A stretch of DNA of 60,063 nt from Nocardiopsis sp. CNR-923 (GTDB lineage Bacteria > Actinomycetota > Actinomycetes > Streptosporangiales > Streptosporangiaceae), in NCBI RefSeq assembly GCF_001942255.1, contig NZ_MKKC01000064.1:1-60063 (forward strand), read 5' to 3'. Positions 1 to 12,522 of the stretch are shown here, one piece after another. Within the stretch, counting starts at the first letter, position 1; the number at the start of each line of letters is the position of its first letter. Made by a program: the position numbers and the translations under genes. The notes beneath the pieces are model-generated. The model did not search any database, was not told the DNA's origin, and saw only the letters and a list, made by a program, of their open reading frames with translations.

Positions 1-110
1 CCACGGGGCACCTCGAAGGACAACCCGTTCACCGCGTGGACGTCCCCGTCCATCGTCGGGAACGTCACCCGCAGGTCGTCCACCCGGACGACGGGCTCGG
101 TCGAGGCCAT
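1..110 (-). CDS. Peptide ABC transporter ATP-binding protein, N-terminal fragment (runs off the left edge)
   Basis: An ATG at 110 begins a leftward reading frame that leaves the window after about 36 residues. The visible part (MASTEPVVRVDDLRVTFP, then VNGLSFEVPRG) is the typical first strand and leader of an OppD/DppD-type ABC ATPase, just ahead of where the Walker A loop would lie. It sits 44 bases after the OppB-type permease and in the same direction, so it should be the energising subunit of the peptide importer encoded at 154-4165. Walker A, signature and Walker B motifs are outside the window, so the call rests on the N-terminal pattern and the operon context. Confidence 0.8.
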   Translation of the reverse strand, partial: MASTEPVVRVDDLRVTFPTMDGDVHAVNGLSFEVPR

Positions 111-153
111 GTCAGATTCCTTCGTTCGTTGGTCAGGTACTGCGCCGGGCGCA

Positions 154-1167
154 CTACTTCGCGATCCGCACCCGCGGATCGACGACGGGGTACAGCAGAT
201 CGACGATCAGGTTGCACACGACGATGAAGAACGCGCCCACCAGGGTGACGCCGAGGATCACCGGGAGGTCCTTGGCGATGATGGCGTCGATCGCGTACTT
301 GCCGATGCCGTTGAGCGAGAACGTCTTCTCGGTCAGGATGGCGCCGCCGAGCACCAGTCCCAGGTCGAGGCCGAAGATGGTGACGATCGGCGTCAGCGTG
401 GGCCGCAGCGCGTGCTTGAGGATGACCCGGCGCTCGCTCAGGCCCTTGGCTCGGGCGGTGCGGATGTAGTCCTCGCCCAGGGTCTCCAGCATGCCCGCGC
501 GGGTCTGGCGCGCGTACTGGGCGGCGTGCAGGAACGCCAGCGTCACCCAGGGCAGGAACATCACCTGGACCCAGGCGAGGGGGTCCTCGGTCAGGGGCAC
601 GTAGCGCGGAACCGGGAAGAGGTTCCAGGTGTGCACCAGGAACGACAGGGAGAGCAGACCGGTGAAGTAGATCGGCAGCGAGACGCCGACCAGCGCCAGC
701 GACATGGCGATCCGGTCGAAGACGCTGCCCTTCCTGACGGCCGAGAGCACGCCCACGGCCACTCCGCCGACGACCCACATGACGGCCGCGCCCGCGGCCA
801 GGGACATCGTGACCGGCAGCCGGTCGATGATCTGCCCGAGGACGGGGGTGTTGGTGGTGAACGAGTAGCCCAGGCACGGCGCCGCGCACTCCACCGTCGA
901 CCGGCCGAAGGTGTACTCGGTGCCCAGGAGCAGCGTCCGGACGAAGTCGTAGAACTGGACGGCGATCGGCTTGTCCAGCCCGAGCCGTTCCACCGTGGCC
1001 GCCAGGGCCTCAGGGGTGGGCGCCTTGCCCACGTACATGGCGGCCATGCCCTCCGGCGTCACGCCCGCCCACTTGGGCAGGACGAAGAAGATCCAGAAGG
1101 TGACCATCGTGACGATGGCGAGCAGCAACAGGCCCGCACCGAGTCGGCGGAGAATGTAGGTCAGCAT
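154..1167 (-). CDS. Peptide ABC transporter permease, OppB/DppB type
   Basis: The 337-residue product is an inner-membrane permease of the dipeptide/oligopeptide ABC importer family. It starts MLTYILRRLGAGLLLL, the usual short cytoplasmic head followed by TM1, has a large extracytoplasmic loop after TM1 (about residues 35-125), and carries the EAA coupling loop near ARAKGLSERRVILKHALRP. The ATG at 1167 matches family starts; a GTG at 1188 would add seven residues and neither has a clear Shine-Dalgarno. It lies between the binding-protein gene (upstream) and the ATPase gene (downstream). Substrate is probably di- or oligopeptides, but nickel or other ligands are possible in this family. Confidence 0.9.
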   Translation of the reverse strand: MLTYILRRLGAGLLLLAIVTMVTFWIFFVLPKWAGVTPEGMAAMYVGKAPTPEALAATVERLGLDKPIAVQFYDFVRTLLLGTEYTFGRSTVECAAPCLGYSFTTNTPVLGQIIDRLPVTMSLAAGAAVMWVVGGVAVGVLSAVRKGSVFDRIAMSLALVGVSLPIYFTGLLSLSFLVHTWNLFPVPRYVPLTEDPLAWVQVMFLPWVTLAFLHAAQYARQTRAGMLETLGEDYIRTARAKGLSERRVILKHALRPTLTPIVTIFGLDLGLVLGGAILTEKTFSLNGIGKYAIDAIIAKDLPVILGVTLVGAFFIVVCNLIVDLLYPVVDPRVRIAK

Positions 1168-1258
1168 CGCGGTCGGCGGCGGGGACACCCGCGGGGTCGC
1201 GGGGCCCCGCCGCCTTCACCTGCCTTGTCGTGGTAGTTCGGAACGTGGCGGGTGGTGA

Positions 1259-3009
1259 CTAACCGCGGTCCACGCCCAGGGCCATGTAGTCGTACATGGC
1301 GTAGCCGGGCTGGAAGTAGACGTTGGTCAGCTCGGTGGAGCGGTAGAACATCGCGCGGTCGAAGACCACGGGCAGGATGGCGGCCTGCTCCAGGACGAGC
1401 GTGTCGACCTGCTCGTAGATCGCGGCCCGCTCGTCCGGGTCCTCGGTCTGGACCGCCTGGTCCCACAGCTCGTTGACCTCGGGGTCGTCGAGTTCGGCCA
1501 TGTTGTAGTTGCCGGCTGCGACGATGGCGCGGCCGTCGGTGATCGGCTGGGCGAACCCGTAGCCGGTGGCCCAGTCGGGGATCCAGTTGGAGACGCTCAG
1601 GCCGATGTTGTTCTCGCGGACGAAGTCTGGGAACCGGCGTACTGGCCGTAGAAGTCGCCGGCCGGGTAGGTCTCGATGGTGACATCGATCCCGACGCGGG
1701 ACAGGGCCTCCTGGAGGGCCTCGGCGGTCTGCTCGTCCTTCTCACGGCCCTCGCGGACGGCGATGACGGTCTCGAAGCCGTCCTCCTCGCCGCACTCCTC
1801 CAGCTTCTCGCGGGCGGCGTCGAGGTCGCCCGTGTTGTCCTCGGAGGGGTACAGGTCGCTCTCCGGGTTGGAGCCCGGGATCTGCGGCGGGATCAGGTTG
1901 GTGGCGATGTCGCCGCCGAGCTCGCCGCCCCAGGCGCGGTGCATGCTGTCGCGGTTGGCGGCGTACATGATCGCCTGGCGGCAGGCCACGTCCTCGATCA
2001 CCGGAATGTGGATGCTCACGAAGCGCGTGGCGCCCGAGTACAGGTTGTCGATGTTCGGGCGGGCGGACTCGTCCGCGGCCAGGCGGCCGTGCATGGCCGG
2101 GCCCACACCGGTGCCCTGCAGGTCGACGTCGAGGTCGCCGTTGACCAGTCGCTCGTCGATCTCGTCCTGGTTGACGCCGATCTCCACCTCGACGCGGTCC
2201 GGCAGGGCCGTGCGGATCTGGTCGGTCTCGGCGTCCCACTCCTCGTTGCGCACGAGGTTGAGCTGGACGCCGGGCTCGTAGTCCCCGTCGAACTTGTACG
2301 GGCCCGAGGAGACGACGTGCTGCTGGTAGAGCTCTCCCGTGTCCGCGTCCAGCGGGACCGGAGCGGTCTGCGGCAGGATCAGCAGGTTCGGGAACTCGGA
2401 GAAGCTGTCCTTGAGGTGGAAGACCAGTGTGTGGTCGTCCGGCGTCTCGATGGCGTCGAACTCGCCGAGCGGGTCGGAGGACTCGTAGACGTTGAAGTCC
2501 TCGTCGGCGTCGAGCTTCTGGGCGAAGTAGCTCGGGCCCTTGGTCAGGGCGCCGCCGTTGAAGTCAGCACGGATGATGCCGTACTTGATGTCCTGGGCGG
2601 TGATCTCCGAACCGTCCTCGTACCGGAGGCCCTCCTGGATCCGCACCGTCCACTCGGTGAAGTCCTCGTTGGGCTCGGGCATGCCCGCGGCCGTGTCGGT
2701 GACCAGGTCGGTGGCGTTCTCGCCCGGCTCCGGGTTGTAGGCGAGCAGGGTGCGCGCGAAGTAACGCGAGAAGTTCCAGTTGAAGCCGTAGTAGGTGTTG
2801 CCCGGGTCGACCGAGTCGAAGTCCGCCTGGATCGCGTAGCGCAGGGTGCCACCCGTGGCGTCGGACGGGTTGACGACATCGTTCTCGGCGGCGTTGAAGC
2901 CGACTCCGGCCGCGTCGCCGCCGCCCGAGGCGTCGCCGCCGCCGCACGCGGACAGGAAGATGGACGCCGCCGCGCCGAGCGCGACGAAGCCGAGTGTGCG
3001 TTTCCTCAA
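1259..3009 (-). CDS. Peptide-binding lipoprotein of ABC transporter (SBP family 5), interrupted by a frameshift
   Basis: This is the extracytoplasmic solute-binding protein of the importer. The N-terminus MRKRTLGFVALGAAASIFLS with LSAC then GGG is a lipoprotein signal and lipobox. The body matches SBP family 5 (PF00496), with a cluster-1-like segment around GGTLRYAIQADFDSVDPG and PDDHTLVFHLKD. The frame breaks near 1627: upstream reads FYGQYAGS, and downstream conserved sequence resumes as PDFVRENNIGLSVSNWIPDW in another frame and runs to the stop at 1259. One extra C in the run read as TTCCCAG would restore a 583-residue protein, the normal family length. The gene order permease-SBP-permease-ATPase is slightly unusual. 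Confidence 0.88.
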
Positions 3010-3109
3010 GGGACTGCCTCTCTACCGAACCTGAAAGGGGATGGGTGGGTCCGCGGGTCGATCCGCGCCTGGTCGGGGTGGGCGGTCGCCCGCCCCGCCC
3101 GGACGCGGA

Positions 3110-4165
3110 TCAGTCCGAGGTCTTGGGGTCGAAAGCGTCGCGGAGACCGTCACCGAACAGGTTGAACGCGAGGACGGTGATGAAGATCGCCAGGCCGGGG
3201 AAGACGATGAAGTAGGGGCCGCTCTGGTAGAACGGGATCGCCTCGGAGAGCATCTTTCCCCAGCTGGGGGTGGGCGGGTTGATGCCCACGCCCAGGAAGC
3301 TCAGCGCCGCCTCGAACAGGATGTTGGTGGGGATCAGCAGCGTCGAGTAGACGAGGATCGGCGTGACCAGGTTGGGCAGGATCTCCTTGACCAGGATGTG
3401 CCGGTTCCCGGCGCCCAGGCTGCGGGCGGCCTCGACGAACTCGCGCTCGCGCAGGGAGAGCGTCTGGCCGCGGACGATGCGGGCGATGTAGGGCCAGTTG
3501 AAGAACCCGATGATGAAGACGATGACGCCGACGCTGAGGCCGTTGCCGGTCAGGCCGAGGAAGCCGTCCGGGATGACGCCGACGAGGGCGATGGCGAACA
3601 GCATCAGCGGGAAGGCCAGGAAGATGTCCATGGCCCGGCTGATCACGGTGTCGATCCAGCCGCCCTTGTAGCCCGCGACGATGCCCAGGACGGTGCCGAT
3701 CGCGACGCACACGAGGGTGGACAGGAAGGCGACGAGCAGGGAGATCTGCGCGCCGTGGAGCAGTCGGCTGAGCAGGTCGCGGCCGGTGGTGGGTTCGACG
3801 CCGAGCCAGTGGTCGGCGCTGATGCCGCCCCACGGGTCGGTGACCGCGAAACCGGTGACCGGGTCGTAGGGGTTCTCCGGGTCCTTGTAGGGGAGCCGGG
3901 TGGAGGCGTCGATGAGGTCCTGGTGGTACTCGGTGGGCGGGTAGCCGAACCACTTCGTCAGGAGCGGCGCCAGGATCGCGGCGAGGATGAGCAGGACGAC
4001 GATCACGCCGGAGACCATCGCGACCCTGTCGCGCCGAAGCCGCTGCCACGCGATCTGCCGGAGGGAGCGGTTGTCCGCTCCGCCGTGACCGGCCCCGGAC
4101 TCCTCGACGGCGTCCGCTGCGGTCGGCCCGTCCGCCGACTCGGGGGCTTGCGAGGGCGCGCTCAT
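3110..4165 (-). CDS. Peptide ABC transporter permease, OppC/DppC type
   Basis: First gene of the leftward peptide-transport operon, 351 residues from the ATG at 4165. After a hydrophilic Ser/Ala-rich head of about 45 residues comes [20 protein letters not shown] and TM1, the standard N-terminal signature of OppC-type permeases (PF12911), then a periplasmic loop containing [20 protein letters not shown], and the BPD permease core with [20 protein letters not shown] as the coupling loop. An alternative ATG lies at 4189 in frame; a GGAGAG precedes the 4165 start by 12 bases. Transcription must begin in the 500-base gap to the right. Intact, unlike the binding-protein gene that follows it. Confidence 0.9.
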   Translation of the reverse strand: MSAPSQAPESADGPTAADAVEESGAGHGGADNRSLRQIAWQRLRRDRVAMVSGVIVVLLILAAILAPLLTKWFGYPPTEYHQDLIDASTRLPYKDPENPYDPVTGFAVTDPWGGISADHWLGVEPTTGRDLLSRLLHGAQISLLVAFLSTLVCVAIGTVLGIVAGYKGGWIDTVISRAMDIFLAFPLMLFAIALVGVIPDGFLGLTGNGLSVGVIVFIIGFFNWPYIARIVRGQTLSLREREFVEAARSLGAGNRHILVKEILPNLVTPILVYSTLLIPTNILFEAALSFLGVGINPPTPSWGKMLSEAIPFYQSGPYFIVFPGLAIFITVLAFNLFGDGLRDAFDPKTSD

Positions 4166-4699
4166 CGGGACACCACTCTCTCCACTCATACGCTTCTGGC
4201 CGAGCGGTGACTGATACCCGTGCGTGAGACCTGCGGTCGACCCACGGGGGGCCTCACGGTGGGGCCGGTCGGATCTCGACGCGGGCTGGCGTGGGCGGAA
4301 CCGGCGGCGACGGGAGGGGTGTTTCCGTCGCGCCGGGCACGGCCGCTCGGTCGCGCCCGCACTCCGCGTGGAGTTGGACACCCTCGAAGCGATACCGCCC
4401 TGGCTGTTACACAGCGACCAACCTACTCGCCCGTCAGGCACATTTCGTCCAGTTCCACATCATGTATCTGAATCGTGATAAATCATGACAAGGAACTCAT
4501 TAATCCACACACATCGACAAACTTCGCATTCGTCGGATGACGGTGGTGACCTGGGGATACCGATCCGTAGCGCCAGCTCACGATGCGCCCTGATTTCAGG
4601 GCAATCCGCCCGAAAGATGGCAAGCTATGGCAAGTGCTATGCCCGGGGAGAAGTCGTCCGAGCCCGTGTCCCGGGCGGCGGTGCCGCCGCCCGCATCGT
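4166..4699. other. Long intergenic region upstream of the peptide-transport operon, AT-richer core
   Basis: About 530 bases without a convincing gene. The part from 4440 to 4530 is distinctly AT-richer than anything nearby and contains repeated ATCATG words. On the minus strand TTGTCA (complement of 4487-4492) followed 17 bases later by GATACA is a weak sigma-70-like promoter candidate for the transporter operon. At 4601-4626 there is an element, GCAATCCG then eight bases then ATGGCAAGCT, that recurs at 26174-26199 upstream of the MsiK-like gene. A short frame opens at that ATG (4617-4706, 29 codons) but has no ribosome binding site and no recognisable product. Confidence 0.5.
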
Positions 4700-4924
4700 G
4701 TCCTGACGGACCCCCTGCCGGCCCCGGTCTTCGCCGGTTTCACCCCCGAGCACCGCGAGCACGTGGCGGTGTGGCTGGCCGAGGTCTTCGGTGGTCCGGC
4801 CGAGCGCACCGAGCGGCTCGGCGGACACCAGGCACTGCTCCTCGGTCACCGGGGCCTGCCGATCACCGAGGAGCAGCGCGCCCGGTGGATGGAGCTGATG
4901 GACCGGGCCGTGGGCGTCCGCTGA
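4700..4924 (+). pseudogene. Remnant of a group II truncated haemoglobin-like globin
   Basis: In this frame the residues VLTDPLPAPVFAGFTPEHRE and, further on, VFGGPAERTERLGGHQALLL, then GHRGLPITEEQRARWMELM, follow the middle of a truncated haemoglobin: the B-to-E helix region, the GG-P turn, and the HRGL segment with the candidate proximal histidine. The first 30 or so residues (A/B helices) and the last 30 (G/H end) of a globin domain are not in frame: the reading frame ahead of 4700 is Arg/Pro-rich noise and it stops at 4924. No ribosome binding site or start fits. Either a decayed gene or one hit by several of the single-base errors seen across this window; a WGWG-like tail may persist in another frame near 4990-5010. 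Confidence 0.5.
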
Positions 4925-5009
4925 GGGTGGTGGGAGACGGGCGGGCGAGGCGGGCCGCGCAGCGAGGAACGGGCGATGGGCGCCGCCGAGGATGGGGAAT
5001 CCCCGCCTT

Positions 5010-5534
5010 CTAGTCGATTCCGCGCTTGCGCAGGAGTTCCTCGATGTCGCCGAGGTCGGAGAGGTCGTCGGCGGGCGCGGCCTTCTTCCCCGAGGCGGAG
5101 CCCACCTGGGGCTTGGCCCCTCCGGCTCCGGCTGCGGGTCCGCCGGAGCCCTTGGCGGCGTCCGCGGCCTTCGCGCCCTCCGCCGACGTGCCCTTTCCGG
5201 AGCGCGGCGCGGTGCCCACGCCCCGCGAACGCATGACCCCGGAGGCGACGTACAGGACCACGGCCAGGCCGGAAAGGACCACTCCGGCCCACACCAGCGG
5301 GCTGAACAGCAGCCCCGTCACGACGCCCGCGACCCCGCGGACGAACTCCCAGACCACGCTCATCAGACCGAGCAGGGCCACGGCCAGGGGCACCAGCGAC
5401 CAGGCCATGCCGCGCACGCCCGAGGCGGCGCCCCTCCAGCGCCAGAGGAGGAAGGAGACGATCAGCCCCAGTCCGGTGAGCACCGCGCCCACGGCCAGAT
5501 CGGAGACGGGCAGGTTCTCAGGCAGCTCGAACAT
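5010..5534 (-). CDS. Small multi-pass membrane protein of unknown function
   Basis: A 174-residue protein starting at the ATG at 5534 (MFELPENL), preceded by GGGAGA at a good distance. Three or four hydrophobic stretches occupy residues 12-115 (VGAVLTGLGLIVSFLLW, WSLVPLAVALLGLMSVVWEF, VWAGVVLSGLAVVLYVASGV). The cytoplasmic-looking C-terminal third is rich in Ala, Gly, Lys and Ser and ends in an acidic amphipathic segment, DLSDLGDIEELLRKRGID. No family is recognised. It is followed upstream by the HAD phosphatase on the same strand, 204 bases away, so co-transcription is possible but not shown. Confidence 0.65.
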   Translation of the reverse strand: MFELPENLPVSDLAVGAVLTGLGLIVSFLLWRWRGAASGVRGMAWSLVPLAVALLGLMSVVWEFVRGVAGVVTGLLFSPLVWAGVVLSGLAVVLYVASGVMRSRGVGTAPRSGKGTSAEGAKAADAAKGSGGPAAGAGGAKPQVGSASGKKAAPADDLSDLGDIEELLRKRGID

Positions 5535-5738
5535 GTCGCCAGTCTCCCATCCGGCGCCGTCGCGCGCATCAGGCCGATCCCTTAGGGACTTCCCCGGTCC
5601 GGCACCCGCCCGGGGCCCCGCTTCCACCGTACCCGGACGTCCCGCCGCGTACCGGACCGGCCGCCGGCCGCGCTGCGGGGGACCGGCGGCCCCGGGCCGC
5701 GACGCCCCGCGTCACGGCCCCGCGTCGGCGGGTTGGGG

Positions 5739-6434
5739 TCAGCGGTCGGCGACCAGCGACTCCAGCCAGTCCACATCCACGCCCACCAGCGATTCCCGCA
5801 GGACCACGCCCTCGCGCGGGGCGATCTCCACGTGGTTGGGCACGGCGACGGTCACACAGCCCGCCGACGCCGCGGAGGCCACACCCACCACGGAGTCCTC
5901 GAAGGCCACGCAGCGGCGGGGGTCCACGCCGAGCCGCCGGGCGGCGACGAGGTAGGGGTCCGGGTCGGGCTTGTTCGCACCGACCTCGTCACCGGCCACG
6001 GAGTCGTCGAAGCTCTCCAGCCCGATCCCGCCGATCGCGGCGCCGACCAACGCGCGCTCGGTGGAGGTCACCAGCGACACCGGGATGCCCGCGTCAGCCA
6101 CCATCGTGACCAGCTGCTTGGCCCCCGGACGCAGCTCGGCGCCGCCCTCCAGCTTGGCGCGGAACTTCTCATAGAGGAGGTCGGCGACCTCGCGCGGTGT
6201 CAGATCCGCCCCGGTCAGCTCCACGATGTACCGGCCCACGGGCTCGGCCGCGTTGCCGACGTTGCGCTCGTGGTCCTGATCACCCCACACGCCGCCCAAC
6301 TCCGCGACGAGTTCGGCCTCGGACTCCCCCCACAGGTGCTCGCTCTCGATGAGCGTCCCGTCCATGTCCAACAGCACCGCCTGGAGGCGGCGTTCCCCGG
6401 CCGTCCGGCCGCCGGTCGTCCTCGGTTCAGTCAT
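5739..6434 (-). CDS. HAD-superfamily phosphatase/phosphohydrolase
   Basis: A 231-residue haloacid-dehalogenase hydrolase of the beta-phosphoglucomutase/phosphatase subgroup. Motif I is LLDMDGTLIE (nucleophile Asp23, general acid Asp25), the cap domain follows at about residues 35-95, motif II is SLVTST, motif III is the Lys in GANKPDPDPYL, and motif IV is CVAFEDSVVG. All catalytic residues are present. The start at 6434 is the first Met ahead of the conserved core. It lies directly downstream of metH on the same strand, an arrangement I recall as common in actinomycetes. The substrate cannot be read from the sequence; phosphosugars or nucleotide-derived phosphates are typical. Confidence 0.9.
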   Translation of the reverse strand: MTEPRTTGGRTAGERRLQAVLLDMDGTLIESEHLWGESEAELVAELGGVWGDQDHERNVGNAAEPVGRYIVELTGADLTPREVADLLYEKFRAKLEGGAELRPGAKQLVTMVADAGIPVSLVTSTERALVGAAIGGIGLESFDDSVAGDEVGANKPDPDPYLVAARRLGVDPRRCVAFEDSVVGVASAASAGCVTVAVPNHVEIAPREGVVLRESLVGVDVDWLESLVADR

Positions 6435-6718
6435 GCTCTCGGTGGCACGGCCGCTCTCGGCGGACCGCCGCCACGCTCTCCCCTCTCGTGTCGTTCGCAC
6501 GCCCCTGAATCGGTGCGCCCACGGATCGCCCAGGGTCCCACGGGCGTGGCCGCCCGCGGACGCCCGGGGCGTGAAGTGTGACCGTCCGCGCCCCGAACAC
6601 TCGGTGCCGCCCGGCGCGCGGGAACCGGCCCCTCGGAGCCTGGTCGGCGGACACACGTCCTGCTCACGGGGGCGGGGCCGGGCACCGAAGACCGACGTCA
6701 CCGCCCTGCCGGTTCCGG

Positions 6719-10194
<3,476 letters not shown>

Positions 10195-10553
10195 TCCGCA
10201 ACTCTAGTCTTGGGCGCGCTGGGTTGGCCCAGCCGGCCGGAGCGCGGAGCTGGGCCGACCCCGGCGCGATCGGGTCGGGCGCTGGGGACGGCTCTGTCCA
10301 CGGCAGCGCTGGCTGCGAGGCTACCTCATCAGGCGTTTCGCCATGTGAGACGTGCGTTCCACGATATGCGCGTCAGGCCCGCTCCGCACGGGTTCAATCA
10401 GACGGAATTTGGTTCGTTTCCCGGCCGTTCGCGCGACGCGTCCACCGGCGGAGCGGAGGTCGGGAAGGTCCGCGCTCAGCGGGAATCCCGGTTTCCAGGC
10501 CGGGGCGGCACCCCATAGGGTGGACTCCGTCCGCGCGCAGGAAGGGGCCGCCG
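10195..10553. other. Intergenic region between divergent metH and PAC2 genes
   Basis: This 359-base gap must hold promoters for both metH (leftward) and the PAC2-family gene (rightward). I looked for a cobalamin or S-adenosylhomocysteine riboswitch on the metH side and could not identify the conserved boxes. The only obvious control element is AGGAAGGGG just ahead of the PAC2 start at 10554. A GGTTCGTTTC stretch near 10411 and the ATATGCG near 10363 are the only departures from high GC. Nothing else is recognised. Confidence 0.4.
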
Positions 10554-11393
10554 ATGATCAAGCTCACCCGGGAGCTCGTCGATCCGATCATGGTGGCGGC
10601 GTTCGAGGGCTGGAACGACGCCGGGGAGGCCGCCACCCTCGCCGTCGAGCACCTGTCCAGGGAGTGGGACGCCCGTGAGCTGTGCGCGCTCACCCCGGAC
10701 GACTACTACGACTTCCAGGTCACCCGGCCGCGCATGTCCGTGGTCGACGGTCTGGTCGGCAAGGTCGAGTGGCCCACCACACGTGTGGCGCTGGCCACGC
10801 CGCCCGGCGCCGGTCGCGACGTGGTCCTGGTGTCCGGCCCCGAGCCGAACATGCGGTGGCGTTCGTACACGGCCGACCTGCTGGCGATCGCGCGGCAGCT
10901 GGGCGTGGAACGCGCGGTGATGCTGGGGTCGCTGCTGGCCGACGCGCCGCACACCCGGCCGATCCCGGTGACCGGCATCGCCTCGCCGGTGGAGCTGGGC
11001 GACGCACACGGCCTGGAGCCGACCACCTACTCGGGCCCGACCGGCATCGTGGGCGTGGCGCACGAGACGTTCGGCGAGGTCGGGATCGAGACGGTGTCGC
11101 TGTGGGCGGCCATCCCGCACTACGTGGCGCAACCGCCGTGCCCCAAGGCGACGCTGGCGCTGCTCGGCTGGGTGGAGGAGCTCCTCGGGACGACGGTGCC
11201 GCTGGGCGACCTGCCCGAGGAGGCGGTGTCGTGGGAGTCCAACGTCAACGAGCTCACCGCCGAGGACGAGGACATCTCCGACTACGTGCGCGGCCTGGAG
11301 GAGGCCAAGGACACCGCCGAACTGCCGGAGGCGTCCGGCGACGCGATCGCCCGCGAGTTCGAACGCTACCTGCGCCGCCGCGACGACGGCTGA
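10554..11393 (+). CDS. PAC2 family protein (proteasome assembly chaperone-like fold)
   Basis: A 279-residue soluble protein with an ATG at 10554 behind a clear AGGAAGGGG site. The PAC2 fold (PF09754) is shown by the N-terminal MVAAFEGWNDAGEAATLAVE, the central LVSGPEPNMRWRSYTADLLA, the loop ADAPHTRPIPVTGIAS and the segment YSGPTGIVGVAHE. The C-terminus is acidic and helical. PAC2 proteins of actinobacteria have been suggested to relate to proteasome function, and this genome has the Pup-proteasome locus at 54-58 kb, but no partner can be named from the sequence. It faces metH across a shared intergenic region. Confidence 0.88.
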   Translation: MIKLTRELVDPIMVAAFEGWNDAGEAATLAVEHLSREWDARELCALTPDDYYDFQVTRPRMSVVDGLVGKVEWPTTRVALATPPGAGRDVVLVSGPEPNMRWRSYTADLLAIARQLGVERAVMLGSLLADAPHTRPIPVTGIASPVELGDAHGLEPTTYSGPTGIVGVAHETFGEVGIETVSLWAAIPHYVAQPPCPKATLALLGWVEELLGTTVPLGDLPEEAVSWESNVNELTAEDEDISDYVRGLEEAKDTAELPEASGDAIAREFERYLRRRDDG

Positions 11394-11478
11394 TCGTGGA
11401 CGGTCCGGTGGGGGACGCGTCGAGTCCACGGGGGTCGGTACCGAGTAGGTCTCCCGACACGGGACTAGCATCGGCGGC

Positions 11479-12030
11479 ATGGAGTTCAGCGACTCAACAC
11501 TCCCGTCGAGAACGCCCGCACCGGTCTCCGTGGAGCGCGTCATGGCGGACCTTCCCCTGTTCGCGCCCGCGGGCAGGTCGGGCACGGGCCGCCTGGCGGA
11601 CGTGGGATTCTCCCCGCTGCACGACCACGTGCTGGAGTGCACCGCGCGCTACCGCGTCGCCGAGGCCGAGGGGACCGGATTGGAGGTGACGACGCGGCGG
11701 TGGCCGGACGTGGACTGGCCGCCGCTGCGCGACCACGTGCGGCGGTTCGGGTCGGGGCACGACTTCCTCCAGCGCCGGGCCGAGGGGGACACGGACGCCG
11801 AGCCCCGCGTCCACCCCCTGGGCGCGTCGTGGTCACGGGCACGGATCGGGATCGACGGAGCGCCCTATGACTGCGACGTCCTCCACTCGCCCTACGCGTG
11901 GGCCGCCGTCGCCATGGTCGAGCCCCACTTCGTCGTCCGGGTGGCCGCACTGCGGGCCCCGGACGCGCCCCCGGCTCTGGAGCGCGTGCGCAACGCGAGC
12001 GAGATCGCGCCCCCGCCACGCGGCGGATAG
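11479..12030 (+). CDS. Hypothetical protein
   Basis: A 183-residue protein with no family I recognise. It has no signal peptide or membrane segment. The middle is rich in His, Arg and Asp (LRDHVRRFGSGHDFLQRRAE) and the C-terminal third has a run of Ala/Val strands (YAWAAVAMVEPHFVVRVAAL). Codon bias follows the local pattern, which supports it as a real gene. It stands 85 bases after the PAC2 gene and 49 before the DCC oxidoreductase, all rightward, so the three may form one transcript. Confidence 0.6.
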   Translation: MEFSDSTLPSRTPAPVSVERVMADLPLFAPAGRSGTGRLADVGFSPLHDHVLECTARYRVAEAEGTGLEVTTRRWPDVDWPPLRDHVRRFGSGHDFLQRRAEGDTDAEPRVHPLGASWSRARIGIDGAPYDCDVLHSPYAWAAVAMVEPHFVVRVAALRAPDAPPALERVRNASEIAPPPRGG

Positions 12031-12079
12031 CGCGGGGCCGGACGGGGTCACCGCGCCCGTCAGGGGGCATCATGGAGGC

Positions 12080-12481
12080 ATGACCGACCGCTCGGAGGGA
12101 CCCGACATCCGCGGCGCCGGAACGTTCCTCTACGACCGGGACTGCGGCTTCTGCCAGCGCGCGGTGGTCTTCGGCCGCGACCGTGTGCGCACCCGCACCG
12201 CGTTCGTGGCCTGGCAGGAGTTCGACCTGGCCGCCGTCGGCCTCACTCCGGAGCGGGCCGACCGGGAGGCGTGGATCGTCTACCCCGACGGTCGCCGCTT
12301 CGCGGGCGGGGACGCGGTGGCCGAGGTTCTGATCCACGGCCGGTTCCTCGCGCGTCCCCTGGGCCGGGTGCTCCGGCTGCCGCTCCTACGGGCACTCAAC
12401 CGCGCCCTCTACCGGTGGGTGGCCGCCCACCGCCATCGGCTGCCCGGCGGGACCGCCGCCTGCGCGATCGACGGGGGCTGA
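12080..12481 (+). CDS. DCC-family thiol-disulfide oxidoreductase (DUF393)
   Basis: A 133-residue protein of the DCC1-like family (PF04134). The defining motif YDRDCGFCQRAV, with the redox pair C-x2-C, lies at about residues 18-29. Later family features are the W in FVAWQEFDL, a WIVYPDGRRFAGGDAVAEVL segment, and a basic, helical C-terminus. The ATG at 12080 follows GGAGGC closely. Family members are thioredoxin-fold proteins of unclear physiological substrate. The preceding hypothetical gene is 49 bases upstream on the same strand. Confidence 0.88.
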   Translation: MTDRSEGPDIRGAGTFLYDRDCGFCQRAVVFGRDRVRTRTAFVAWQEFDLAAVGLTPERADREAWIVYPDGRRFAGGDAVAEVLIHGRFLARPLGRVLRLPLLRALNRALYRWVAAHRHRLPGGTAACAIDGG

Positions 12482-12522
12482 GCGCGGGCGGGAGCCGAGG
12501 GCGCCGGAGGTCCCACGGCGCG

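Noticed and set aside
10195..10553. Cobalamin or SAH riboswitch upstream of metH
   Set aside because: The conserved boxes could not be found by eye on the minus strand; only a covariance-model search could settle it.
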